Shown here one piece after another: positions 22,778 through 33,974 of a stretch of DNA of 64,000 nt. The position numbers were made by a program, and so were the translations under genes. Numbering within the stretch: the stretch's first letter is position 1; each line of letters starts with the position of its first letter. The stretch is taken from NCBI GenBank assembly GCA_009763385.1, contig VDCT01000089.1, forward strand, positions 124,001 through 188,000, in the 5' to 3' direction. This DNA comes from Coix lacryma-jobi var. lacryma-jobi (taxonomy: Eukaryota > Streptophyta > Magnoliopsida > Poales > Poaceae). The notes beneath the pieces were generated by a model. That model did not search any database. It was not told the DNA's origin and worked only from the letters and a program-made list of their open reading frames with translations.

Positions 22778-24333
22778 TGAAGGATCAAGATGCCCAAGAG
22801 GGGGTGAATTGGGTTTTCTAAAACTTCTTACAAGAATTAAAACCTATCAAGCCCAATTAACCCCTAGTACCTAGAAGTGTGTGTGAACAAGAATCAACCG
22901 CACAAAACAAAAGACTATTGCTACACCATTTCTACTCTAGCATGACAATTCAATTCATGAAAGAAACAAAGTACATGCGGAAATTGAATTGCTCAAAAGT
23001 AAAGTGCGAAGTAAAGAGAGTAGAGATGACACGACGATCTTTTTCCGAGGATCTCGGTGTGTCGGGCACACCCCCTAGTCCTCGTTGGAGCACCCGCGCA
23101 AGGGTATCACTCCCCCTTGATCCGCGCAAGGATCAAGTGCTCACTACGAGCTGATTCTTCGCCGACTCCGGCCTGGTGAATCGCTCGCTACCGGTCACAA
23201 CATGACTTGGGTCATCCACAAGCCTCCGGATGATCACCAAGCACTCCGATCGCCACCAAGCCGTCTAGGTGATGCCGATCACCAAGAGTAACAAGCTAGA
23301 ACTCTCACTTGACCAAGACAAGGCCAAAGAGATGGATGGATGCACACTTGCTACTCAATTCTCACTAGGAGGTGTCTAATTCTCACAATTAGCAAATCAG
23401 TCAACCTCACTAGGGCTCTTGCTCTTTCTCACACTCACAAGGTGTCTCTCAGCAATGGAAATGGCAAGAACACTCAATGGATGAGGCAAAAGAATATATA
23501 TACCCCTCAACCCGACCATCCAAAATCAGCACAAGACATGTTTTGGGGGGGCATCGGACTGACTGATGCCAGGCATCGGACGCTCCGATGACCCCGTCCA
23601 ACGTTCTAACTGTACCTTCTTGTCAGACATGATTATGGAGCATCGGACGCTGGGGAGCGTCCGATGCCCCTGCATCGGAGTCGCATGCCGAAAAGACCTC
23701 TCTGGACCTCTCTGCATGGCCATCGGACGCTGGCCCTCAGCGTCCGATGCCGTCGTTCGATGCCCTGCACAGTTCACTCCCAAGTGAACAGTGACACCGG
23801 ACGATCCGATGTGGCACCATCGCAGCCTCCGATGCCACGCACCAGACCACAACCCTAGTCGGTGTGGGCATCGGAGCCTCCGATGCCCACTGATCCAGCA
23901 TCCGATGCCCATACCAAGGGCAAGATCAACTCGGATCGCGACGCGATCTTAACGACTTTTGTTCCTCTCGACATAAGGCATCTCTCTGAGCTACCTAGGG
24001 CTATGAAATAAAAGTGTGTCACCACACCTACCTCAATAGACTCATCTAGGTCAAGCTACTGATTCACACCCCTCTTTAGTACGGCCAAAGGAAAAACAAA
24101 GACCTAAGACTACCAATAAGTGGTCCTCCAACACCATGCGACACTTGTAGCCTAGCCTACCACCGTCTTCGTCGTCCATCCTTTGAAAACCGAAACGATT
24201 TCGCATCGCCAGAGGGACATGAACTCCATATGCCCGTATCGTCGCCATTACCGTGACCTAACCTCATCTGTTTCTGCAAAACACACGTTAGTCACAGTAA
24301 TCTGTGTTTCATCCAATCACCGAAACCACTAGT
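22778..24333 (-). repeat. Sirevirus 5' LTR (outer end lost)
   Basis: This aligns along its length with the LTR at 10849-12428, including the palindrome cluster and TATA box (23495-23502). The match stops after CACTAG at about 24332; the last twenty or so bases of the outer end and the target duplication are replaced by a MULE fragment. Differences from the partner are largely single-base insertions and deletions. Confidence 0.85.
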
Positions 24334-24341
24334 GTCCAAAC

Positions 24342-24545
24342 AATCAGCAGTGCCACAACAACTACCGAGTCGATCTTGAAAGAGTGGAATGCAGTTGTAA
24401 CGTGCCGCAGATAATGCATGCCCCTTGCTCTCACATGATTGCGTCATGTAGAGCGCACAGATATAACTACAAGGCCTCACCATATATGTCCGAGTACTAT
24501 CGCCGGAGCAACACCGTCGAAATATGGCAGAGCAGCTTCGAGCCT
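24342..24545 (+). pseudogene. MULE transposase C-terminal SWIM fragment
   Basis: The frame gives YRVDLERVECSCNVPQIMHA then PCSHMIASCRAH, which is the SWIM zinc finger (C-x-C-x-n-C-x-H) found after the catalytic domain of Mutator-like transposases. It continues YMSEYYRRSNTVEIWQSSFE and then stops matching. Only this C-terminal piece is left, between the broken Sirevirus LTR and an antisense gene fragment. It cannot be functional. Confidence 0.75.
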
Positions 24546-25002
24546 TACCAGCTCCTTGTCCTCTGGCTTCATCTTATCGATCCACTGCTCGAAGTCACAT
24601 AGTGGTGAAGGCTCCTGCAAACACGGCTAAGTCAATTAGTAATGAAATATAAATGATTTGTCATTCATGTTTACAATAAGCCATCAGCTTCTCACCATCA
24701 ATCCAATGCGGATTTTTTAGGTGTAGGGTCAAAAGCATAATTCTCACACATCCAATATCTCTGACCGTATGTGTGCTCCTCATCAGATATTGCGACCTTA
24801 CAATCATCACCGCAGTAGCACATGGGCACCAGAACACCACTAGGCAATGGCAAACGGGCAAAGGCATTGCCCGTGAACAGTTGTCTACAATCATCAACGC
24901 AATAGCAAATGAATATAACACAAAATATACTTTTTAACCGATAAATAAATAAACAATGTACCGATCTTACCTTTCCTTACTAGCTTTGTCACGCCTCGGC
25001 AT
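24546..25002 (-). pseudogene. GRF-type zinc-finger gene fragment, transposon-associated
   Basis: A first exon (24971-25002) encodes MPRRDKASKE, with a GT donor at 24970. The second exon (from 24884 downward) encodes LFTGNAFARLPLPSGVLVPM then CYCGDDCKVAI and YGQRYWMCENYAFDPTPKK. The spacing of cysteines with GQRYWMC fits a GRF-type zinc finger. A third exon gives LCDFEQWIDKMKPEDKELVR and is cut off by the MULE fragment. A single-base insertion breaks the frame near 24710. I know similar genes from repeated, transposon-linked loci in grasses; their function is not known to me. Confidence 0.55.
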
Positions 25003-25400
25003 TCTAACAATAAAAATATTTCAACATTAAACGGATATTCATGATTAATTCTAAATCTACATAATGGCCTAACAATATATTTTACAAATAAATGTACACA
25101 ATTGAACAAATATTAAACAAAACACATATAAAGAGGTGTAATACATGAACAAATCCATCATTAATTACAACTAAGAGGAACAATTTCAAATTAAATATTG
25201 TCTACAAACCCTAACTTACACAATATGGTTCAATCAAACACTACAAATATGGATAAAGAATAGGATATAGATCAATATACCTTGTATGCAAAGAGAACAA
25301 GTTTGATTGAGGGAGATGAAGCGAGGAGGAATGAAATGGATTGGATTGGGAGGAGAAGAGAGGAATGAGAGGAGGAAGCCTCTGGGCGCGGCGGTGGCCA
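25003..25400. other. Leader or 5' flank of the GRF-type gene
   Basis: AT-rich DNA with no protein match. It separates the GRF-type first exon from the GC-rich palindrome block and probably belongs to the same transposon. Confidence 0.35.
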
Positions 25401-25640
25401 GATCTAGATGGCTTTGCCGCGCCAACCCCGCCTGGCGCGGCAAAGCAGTTAAACGCGCCAGGCCGCCTGGCGCGGCAAACGCACTAGCCGCATCAGCCCA
25501 CTTGGCTCGGCAAACTGTCAAGCGGGCCCTCCCGGGTCTGCGTGATCGGACGGTGCCACGGTGACGCTTTTGCCGCGTCGCCATGCATGGCGCGACTAAC
25601 GCTTTTGCCGCGTCATGCGGGCGGCGCGGCGCGACAAAAG
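25401..25640. repeat. Palindromic TGCCGCG/CGCGGCA subterminal repeats
   Basis: The block holds many copies of TTTGCCGCG and its inverse CGCGGCAAA, around the core GCCTGGCGCGGC. The arrangement is like the subterminal repeats of CACTA or MULE elements and probably marks one end of the transposon carrying the GRF-type gene. I could not define an exact terminus. Confidence 0.45.
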
Positions 25641-26003
25641 AGTTAGTTTTTTTAAAAAAATGGACAGTTATTTTTAAAATATCTTATTTAATTAAGTTAT
25701 AATAAAAAATTCCTCGATTCTGGATCCGATCCAATGCTTATTGAAAGTGCAAGATATCCGCTCCCCGAAGCGGGAGCACGTTCGTCTTCGCTCGCACCGT
25801 ACGCAATCTTCCAGGTTCACGGTTGGATTAAAGCGATTCAAGTACTGTACTTACATTGTTCCTTTCCCAAAAAAAAACGTATTTATTAGGTTGTTTAGCC
25901 CCGGGCTACCGACCCGTGCCAACAGAGTCATAGAGTAAACATAGTCTATTTAAGCCATATTTAGGGGAGTGGAAAGAGTACACAATACACCTGATCTGGT
26001 TTA
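25641..26003. other. Intergenic DNA, nothing recognised
   Basis: No gene, RNA or transposon end is seen, apart from the TTA that forms the target duplication of the next element. Confidence 0.35.
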
Positions 26004-26345
26004 GGTCATCCGCAATGGTTGTCAAATAGATAGCTAGGAGGAATTCTATTGGCTCTCAATAGCACTTTAGAAATAGTTAGCGAGATGACGTATAAAAAAT
26101 ATAAAAGTAGCACTCTTATTGGCTATCGAGGAGAGAGATCAAATAGCTAGCGACTTCTCAATAGCTAGCTATTTAATCTCTCTCCTCGATAGCCAATAAG
26201 AGTGCTACTTTTGTAAGTTGCCTTATCAAAATAGTTTTATTTATATGTCTCATCTAGCTAGCTATTTGTAAGTTACAATCGAGAGTCAATAGCATTCTTC
26301 CTAAAGACCAAATAACTAGCGATTTGAACACCATTGCGGACGCCC
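26004..26345. mobile_element. Tourist-like MITE, tandem copy A
   Basis: The ends GGTCATCCGCAATGGTTG and CACCATTGCGGACGCCC are inverse-related, and TTA flanks both sides. The centre (GAGGAGAGAGAT ... ATCTCTCTCCTC around ATAGCTAGCTATT) makes the whole element a foldback. Confidence 0.7.
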
Positions 26346-26348
26346 TTA

Positions 26349-26689
26349 GGCCATCCGCAATGGTTGGCAAATAGCTAGCTAGGAATTCTATTGGCTCTCA
26401 TATAACACTTTTCAAATAGCTAGCGAGATGACATATAAAAAAATAAAAAAGTAACACTCTTATTAGCTGTCGAGGAGAGAGATCAAGTAGCTAGCGACTT
26501 CTCAATAGCTAGCTATTTGATCTCTCTCCTCGATAGCCAATAAGAGTGCTACTTTTGTAAGTTGCCCCATCAAAATAATATTTTTTATATGTCTCATCTA
26601 ACTAGCTATTTGTAAGTTGCTATTGAAAACCAATAGCATTCTTCCTAGAGACCAAATAATTAGCGATTTGAACACCTTTGCGGACGCCC
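26349..26689. mobile_element. Tourist-like MITE, tandem copy B
   Basis: This is a second copy of the element at 26004-26345 in the same orientation, with high identity. It is separated from copy A by a single TTA (26346-26348) and followed by TTA at 26690. It shares the ends GGCCATCCGCAATGG and TTGCGGACGCCC. Confidence 0.7.
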
Positions 26690-26692
26690 TTA

Positions 26693-28910
26693 GCAGCAGC
26701 CGACCATGCTATTTTGGACCGCTTTTTAGGAATCAATCAGGCACACCTCGCGGGACACGCACGTGACTTTGATCAGTCAGGCACCGGTACCAAATCAGAA
26801 AGCATCACTGAGCGCTTTACTGTTTTTTTTCGTAGTAAAACAAACGCAGGATAATCCACACTGTCCATATCCATAAGATGTGCACTTTAATCAGCCGGCT
26901 GATCGATGAATGCATTTTTAAATAAAAGGGTTACAACCGGACCGGCTCCTAGCTCAATGAGACCGCACACGTCACCCAAATTGCCACTAACGTCCGATCT
27001 TCGCTTCAACGCTTTAGATCACTAGGAGCGGATTTTTCCCAGGAACCACTTCTCGTGCTTATCCTTGTTTCCACCGCTTTCTTCCTTGCTTCACCCGCTC
27101 CTCGTCCGAATCTGAGAAAACAAATATATACGTCTGCTTCAACTTCTAGGTTCCTACTCTGAAAAAAATTCCACTCCTCTCCTTCCCGAGACTTTTCTCC
27201 TCCTCGCTCTTTCTATCGCAATGCGAGCAGCAGCGGCACCGTCGGCGCTCGGCGCAGCGCCGCTGGTGGCCGTCCATGCCCACGGAATGACGCGGTTGGG
27301 CCCTGCCGATGAGCGCCGCTGCGTCTTCCACTGACGCTGCCTCCTTCTGATGTCCGCGCCGCCCGATGAAACCCTAGCTCCGGTGGTGGTCGTCGTCCGT
27401 ACCAAGGGAGCGTCGCGGCTGAACTGGTGCACGACTTGACGGCTGTGCTCGCCCTTCTCGTCCCCCTCGCATCGTGGCCGCCCTCTCTCTCCCCGTGTGA
27501 GGCACCAGCGGCACACGACGGTACCCCCAGGCTGCCTGTTGCGTGGCATGGCGACTCGCGACCTGCCGGACGGCCGGCCAGGCCTGCCGTCGCCTCTTCC
27601 TCGCCATCGTTGGTGGCGGCAGCGCATCTTACCAACCGGATCTCGCAGCTCGGTGGTCGGGCATGGCTAGGGTATGTATAGCCCTAGGCCTTCCTCGGCA
27701 TACAGTACGCCTACAGGTAAGCACGCACGGATGCTCCTTGCCTCTGAGCCTATGCTTTGGTTGATTTTGACAAAAAAAAAATTATTATGTGCAGGTTAAA
27801 TAGTTACTCTTGTTTTCTTCGTGTGCAAGGATGGGCACTCCACAAGCTAAGGTCACGGTTTCTCCTCCACCTAGTCCTTCAATTTTCTATTTTTTTGTCC
27901 TATCCACATTGGAGCAACAATAGAGTTCCTGTAATTACATTATCTGTGCAAGCTTCAGTTCTATCTGAGGTTACTTTTTATATATTTTTAGTGATTCATC
28001 AGATACAGGTTTCCTATTTGATAATTGTTATTACTTTCTCAGCTACACACATGTTCTTTACCTATGTTATTTGTAATGTTCACATCAGCCTTCTCTTTAT
28101 CTATGTTATTTGTAATGTTCACATCAGCCTTCAATCTGCTGGAACGCCTCTTCCTAATTATTATGTGTGAGCATGTTTATTGTGTTGCTGTTAAATATCA
28201 TTGTCGTTTATTTGCAGAGCAGGTGCTGTCTTTAGGTTTGTTCTAATTCATGGTAATAAAACATATATATGTCTACAGCGATTGTTTCTAAATACAATTC
28301 ACTACTTATTGCCATACTTTTGGAAAAAAACCTTCAACACTTTACTGCCACAACATAGCGTGCATTGGTCAGTCTAAGACTGTGCTATCAATTTTAGTTT
28401 GCCACTGTGCATTGGTCAGCCTAAGAGTGCGCTGTCAATTTTAGTTCAGCACTGCTAATTGCAAATCCAAATTTAATGAACCTTAATGTCTTCTACGCGA
28501 GGAAATTAATTATGGCTCCTCTCTAAAACTATGTGGTTTTAGATTAACTCTACTTTAGAGTACAATGTTTGTGCTTTTAGATTGCCCTTGGCTTCAGGAT
28601 CTGATATGTTCCTCGCAGGTTCTTGTTTCAGAGAGTTACAGTCTTCTGAGTATGCAGATCTGCCCGATACTTTCGTTAACTTTGACAAGAGAGATTACTA
28701 TATATGAGTCCAATCCTTATTTTTGAGGTCTGTATCACTTTCTTCTCTAATTTGGAGCTAAAGGTAAAGCAATGTGTCACTGCCTTTCAAATTTGGAGCT
28801 AAAGCAAAATTCGGTTCCAATCTTATGAAAATAGGGTGTTAGTGGTCTGCTGGTGGAGGGTCCTGAAGAACAGAATGAGAATCCAAAAATGGAACGTTTA
28901 TTCTTCTCTC
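26693..28910. other. Unrecognised region with GC-rich block and AT-rich remainder
   Basis: A GC-rich block (about 27200-27720) ends at CTACAG/GTAAGC, which looks like an exon edge, then the sequence turns AT-rich like an intron. Frames in the GC-rich block are open on both strands but match nothing I know. Two short direct duplications are visible: a 39-bp unit at 28062 and 28101, and a roughly 46-bp unit near 28370 and 28415. It may be part of the Helitron-like element that ends at 33971. Confidence 0.35.
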
Positions 28911-29967
28911 CATTACAGTTGTTTACAGTTTCTTATTTTGTACAATTACTTGGCGTCGTTCAAGACCTGCCCAAAGATACAGGTATGGCCCTTCTTTGCT
29001 TTTCTAATTAATTTACCCCCTCCAATAAAATAGTTTGTGTTTACTATAAATTGTCTGCTACTCGATTTGAGGCTACCAATCTTCCATCTGTCTCTCAATG
29101 ACGTGCACGGACATGCTTACCACTCATATTGCTACTTTTAATTGTTGTGGTTTGTTGCAACAAAAATACTTAAGTATACACACGATCATTTGATGAGAGA
29201 TATTGCTGCTTCTGGGTCGCCAGCTTCCTTGCTGAGCATGGAACTTTGCAAAGACCAAGCTATATAGAAATGACGAATGACCAAAAAAAATAGTCTTGGT
29301 GGCCCTAGATCTTAAGATGAGCAGGTTGTTTATTGGACATCCAAAGATTTTTTTTTCATATTAAACTTGGATCCCATTTTTGGTTATAGTACTCTCATAC
29401 TTTGTTATCCTTTATTGGTTCCATTGATGCTTGGTTAGCATTACAGTTGTTTACAGTTTCTTATTTTGTACAGTTACTTGGCGCCGTTCAAGACCTGGCC
29501 AAAGATACAGGTATGGCTCTTCTTTGGTTTTCTAATTAATTTGCCCTCTCCAATAAAATAGTTTGTGCTTGCTATAAATTGTCTGCTACTCGATTTGAGG
29601 CTACCAATCTTTCATCTGTCTCTCAATGACGTGCACAGACATGCTTACCACTCATATTGCTGCTTTTAATTGTTGTGGTTTGTTGCAACAAAAATACTTC
29701 AAGTATACACACGATCATTTGATGAGAGATATTGCTGCTTCTGGGTTGCCAGCTTCCTTGCTGAGCATGGAACTTTGCAAGGACCAAGCTATACAGAAAT
29801 GACGAATGAGCAAAAAAAAATAGTCTTGGTGGCCCTAGATCTTAAAATGAGCAGGTTGTTTATTGGACATCTAAAGATCTGTCTTCATATTAAATTTGGA
29901 TCCCATTTTTGGTTATAGTACTCTCATACTTTGTTATCCTTTATTGGTTCCATTGATGCTTGGTTAG
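28911..29967. repeat. 528-bp tandem duplication
   Basis: Copy 1 (28911-29438) and copy 2 (29439-29967) both start TTACAGTTGTTTACAGTTTC after a CA, and both end in ATGCTTGGTTAG. Identity is high throughout, with scattered substitutions and small indels. No conserved protein is encoded. Confidence 0.8.
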
Positions 29968-32900
29968 ATGGCGACTGTTGTCACTAATTCTCCCTGTTGC
30001 ACAGATAAAAGCAGTACAAGTTGACATGTGCTTATATTATTCTACAAATCTAATTTATTTTTTAGGTTCGCTATGGTATTGTTTCTACATGATTTATCTC
30101 AAACTTTGTTATTCCGATGTACCTCATATTTTGGTTAGACATGTGCTATGCAAATTACAAATACCAAAATGGAAATGTCCTCCTTTTGCATTTGATTTGG
30201 CTGAACTGAGTTGTGTGCACAGTTAATTCCATATGTATTAGTTGATATTCCTTTATTATATTAACATTAACTTTGGAAAATGGCATACAGTAACAAGAAA
30301 AAACTTGGATAGCCTCTTCGTCCCTGTGGAGGCTTCACCCACCCGGTTTGCCGAACCCTAGGTTCGCTGGCTGCCGTACTCAGGGACTCACCAACTGTGC
30401 CCTTGCTGAATTTGCACGGGAGGTAGGGTCCGTTGCCGGCTCAATGTACCGGGGGGCTTGGATCTTCACAGCCTTTGTGTGTTGATCCGTCTTCAAAGGT
30501 TTTCCGATTGAGCATCGCCCTTGCTTATTGTTCCTCACTGCCACACTTGGTAATTTTCTATGCATTTTTTAGCTTTCAATTTTATTCAGAATTTATTTCA
30601 TTCCATGTTGATGCAGAAATCCTTGTGTATACTATGTTCTTGCCTTTCATCATGTAAAGGATCTACTGCCACAATTGATTTGGAAATTTGGGCCCTTTCC
30701 TCTAGGAGACATGTAAGGTATCGTCCAGAATAGCCTCACAGTTATTGCTTAACTTTTGTGAGTCATAAATTGCTCGACAAAGTGCATGTAATGTTGTATT
30801 CAGATCTAGATGAGTTAATTTGTGTTTGCAGGTTTATACAACATTTGGTTGAGTTCGCTTGTATTTACACCCAAAATGATCCGGTGTTTAGGGGACTGCA
30901 ATTTGGGTGTGATTGATGCAGGTTGGCCTATTAATTTTTTGTGCTACGTCATCTGTTACATGCAAGCTTTCTTCTTCACAATTCACATTTACAGCCTTGT
31001 TCACATATGGTAAGATTTGCATTGTTTTATATCCATTTGCTTTATTTAGGATGGTAGGACATCATTTTGTGTTGTTTTATATCCATTTGCTTATTTTAGG
31101 ATGATAGGATGTAATTTATGTATCAAAAGTGAATCATATATAGATTAGCATGATGTCTGTTTTCCTACTCATTGGTGTGTTCATCGATTTGATTTAAGTT
31201 ATGAACATGTATTATCTAGGGGAAAAAGCTGCACTTTTATTCATCACTCTACTGTCTGCAACATGATGTGAGATGATACCTAGAGCTGAGGCACTAGAAT
31301 GATCCATTGGAAGAGGAAGTTCTCGAGTAAAAGATGTCCAGACACATTGTACTCTGCTTTTTTTTCCTGCGCTACTTCTCTCCATGGTATGTTCAGTTTT
31401 GAACTGTGAATCCATCTAGGTGGTACATCGTTGCTTCTAAAATATTTAGTGTCGGTGCATATGTTCTCTTTGCTCTTTCTTGTCATTGTGTACAAAAAGA
31501 ATGGTCACAATGTTTTCAGTAAATTTTTCGTGGTGCTTTATGCATGTAGATAGAGACAACCGCTACATACTTTTGTACAAGATCATCTGTACAATTTCAT
31601 TATGTCCTGAATCATGCAGCTTTCACCTGAGTGTGCTTTGGTTGCTTCTTCATATATATGTAGATACACTTAAATAAACCTCAAAGACATTTTTTGGGTG
31701 AACGCTTAACTTGGTAAAGTGATTTAGCATAGCCAGAAACCAAGGCCACGTCGCCTCTAATTCGTTGAGCCGTCAGATCTTCCCTCGTGCGACCATGATT
31801 GTTTGGAGCGGATTCAGACGGAAGCGGCTTCTGTTGCTCCTTCCTGTCTTCCTTCTCTTCCCCTTGGCTTCTAGCTGTGTTGTGTGCCTTCTGCTCCGGA
31901 GCCAGCTCACCGAATATATATGCAGGCTTCTGATTCTCCTTCTAGTTCTTTCCATAGAAAAAAAAGTCCTTATCTTCTCTCCGTCCTCCAGGCTCTTCTC
32001 GCAGCACGCCGCCGCTCGCGGCCCGTCTTATCAGACATATTTTAGCTTCTCAGACATATTTCTGGATCAGATGGCTACTCAAAATGCTGAAAACTACATA
32101 ATAATTTAATTCCATTGGAAATTCTAGGAAGATGAAGACTATTTTTATGCTGTAACTGGCCTGACATGTGTACCTGATTATGTATGCGCCTCTAAAAAAT
32201 AGGGTTTCAGCATTGCAGAGTGAAAGTTCTTTTATGACATTACAATTTGAATTCTATTGGCTTTACAGACCGCTTTAAGTATGCTGTCTGATTCAACCTC
32301 CGTATTGCATAACTTGATTTTTGGTGTCGGTGTGCATACTTTTTGTTGCAATTGTGATAAAAGCTCTCTGTGGCACCGATCTATGGTTTCCAGATATCTT
32401 TCATGCAACCAAATTATAGGAGAACCATGAAAAGGACTCTTTGTGGCACCGATCTATGGTTCCTAGATCTCTTGCAGGCGGCCAAATTATAGGACAACCA
32501 TGTTTATGACTCAAAGTGACTGCATCCTCAGGTGTCTAATCCCAGCCCAAAACCATAGATTATTGCGATTGGGTTTCACTTACTATTTTTTGAGATAATT
32601 TGCGATTTTAAGAGTACATCTACATTTCAATTGATTTGTGCTTTGCCATTGGGTGGTGCAAAAACAGGTCTAATTGCAGCAGTGAAGCTCTTGCACAGTA
32701 GTTGGGGTCCACCTGCAGCCTCCAATTAAAAATTAACGTAGTTCACTAAGAGTAACACTTGACAACACTCCTACTTAAGATGTCTGGCTGATTAAAAATG
32801 TACTCACATGCATGACTCCTAATTACATTTTAAAAAGATTAGAAACGAAGCTACAAAGGACGAACCTTGTCCATGTCAAAGTAGGTTCCAAGAAGTTCAA

Positions 32901-33942
32901 TGAGATACAATGAATACTGAATAATTTGAGGTTACATTGTTTTTGTCTACTGCTAAAACTTACAGGTTGTGCAACTTAAAATCTCTAGAGCAATTTTATT
33001 TCTACTGCTCTCGACTTTGAGTTTGGGCATGCTTTTTTTGGGTACTTTGTTATTGATATTATGACACGAAGCTCTTGTTTGGTACATTGGAGTTTGTTTG
33101 CCAGGACCAGTAATGTAGCTATTTGGACGTATTTTTTGATCTTTGATTCTATATACATGTATGGGCTAATTCATGAAGTTATTTGATCAATCATCAGGGA
33201 GATGAGGTTTTCTCAGTCAACAGTGTTTATGAGTAGGTGGTAAATCTGTATTTGATTATCATCCATGCGCGAGGTCCAAACAAGACGTTTGTTACAATCA
33301 CGGTGATAGACAATCTAAATAGGTTATGCCTTCTGCGTTACCCTAGAAATCTGGATATTTGTTAATCCATTATCTGAATATTGTAGTCTTCCTTATGTTA
33401 TCTCTAGGTTTGGCATGGTGGTTGTGGTCGTATTGAGTCAATGAAGGTGCAGGGAACAACCGGTTGCCAGAACTCCCAGTTTTGCATGGTTTGAAGAAAG
33501 AGAAATGATGATTCATCTGTTGCATATAGCACTAACATCTTAAACAGGTAATATTTGAAGAAAAAGAAGAAATTATTGCATTAATAAATGAATATATAAG
33601 GTACATATATACTGACGAGGAGACTACCATAATCTCCATGACCATAAATGTGAAGTATGCATATGTACCTGATGAGCCTTGTGTATCAAATGAATTTTTG
33701 TCTATCATTCTAGAAGTTCTTCTATGTACATCATTTTTTCTACTACTCTAGAGATTTGTCTATGTAGATCAGTTTGCTTTTCTTCATTGTAATACTTTGT
33801 TGTTACTATATACTCAGGAATGAATGAAGGAGCCAATATTTTTTCATGTCTTAAATTCCTGATATAGTAAATCCATGGATCATTTTAGTTTTATGCATAT
33901 ATTACAAATTCCAACATTTACATTTTAGTTATATTTTCCCAT
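29968..33942. other. AT-rich unrecognised region with short duplications
   Basis: No gene is recognised. A block at about 30320-30560 is less AT-rich and might be a captured exon, but no frame is open across it. Direct repeats include GTTTTATATCCATTTGCTT (twice, near 31024 and 31075) and a longer unit containing GTGGCACCGATCTATGGTT (near 32371 and 32443). Taken with the Helitron-like 3' end just after it, this is probably transposon interior. Confidence 0.35.
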
Positions 33943-33971
33943 GGGCGCGATGACGCGCCCCCCTCCACTAG
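33943..33971 (+). mobile_element. Helitron-like 3' terminus
   Basis: A perfect hairpin (GGGCGCG, loop ATGA, CGCGCCC) is followed after seven bases by CTAG and then T. Helitrons end in a short GC-rich hairpin a few bases before CTRR and insert between A and T, which is what is seen. No matching 5' TC terminus was identified with confidence, so the extent of the element to the left is open. Confidence 0.6.
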
Positions 33972-33974
33972 TAG

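Larger units (their letters stand above)
10849..24333 (-). mobile_element. Ty1/copia LTR retrotransposon, Sirevirus (SIRE/Maximus) lineage
   Basis: The element has two similar LTRs (10849-12428 and 22778-about 24333), a primer-binding site matching initiator tRNA-Met, a polypurine tract, and copia-order domains (gag, zinc knuckle, protease, integrase, reverse transcriptase, RNase H), all on the minus strand. Three features place it in the Sirevirus group: several extra polypurine-tract-like motifs (near 12435, 12812, 12843 and 16789), a cluster of CpG-rich palindromes in the LTR upstream of the TATA box, and an additional ORF downstream of pol. All coding parts are interrupted by frame breaks. 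At 13.5 kb it is somewhat long for the group. No five-base target duplication can be confirmed because the outer end of the right-hand LTR is lost. Confidence 0.9.

Noticed and set aside
27154..27635. Long minus-strand frames of 140-157 codons
   Set aside because: Arginine-rich, overlapping in several frames on both strands, no known motif. This is typical of GC-rich non-coding sequence.
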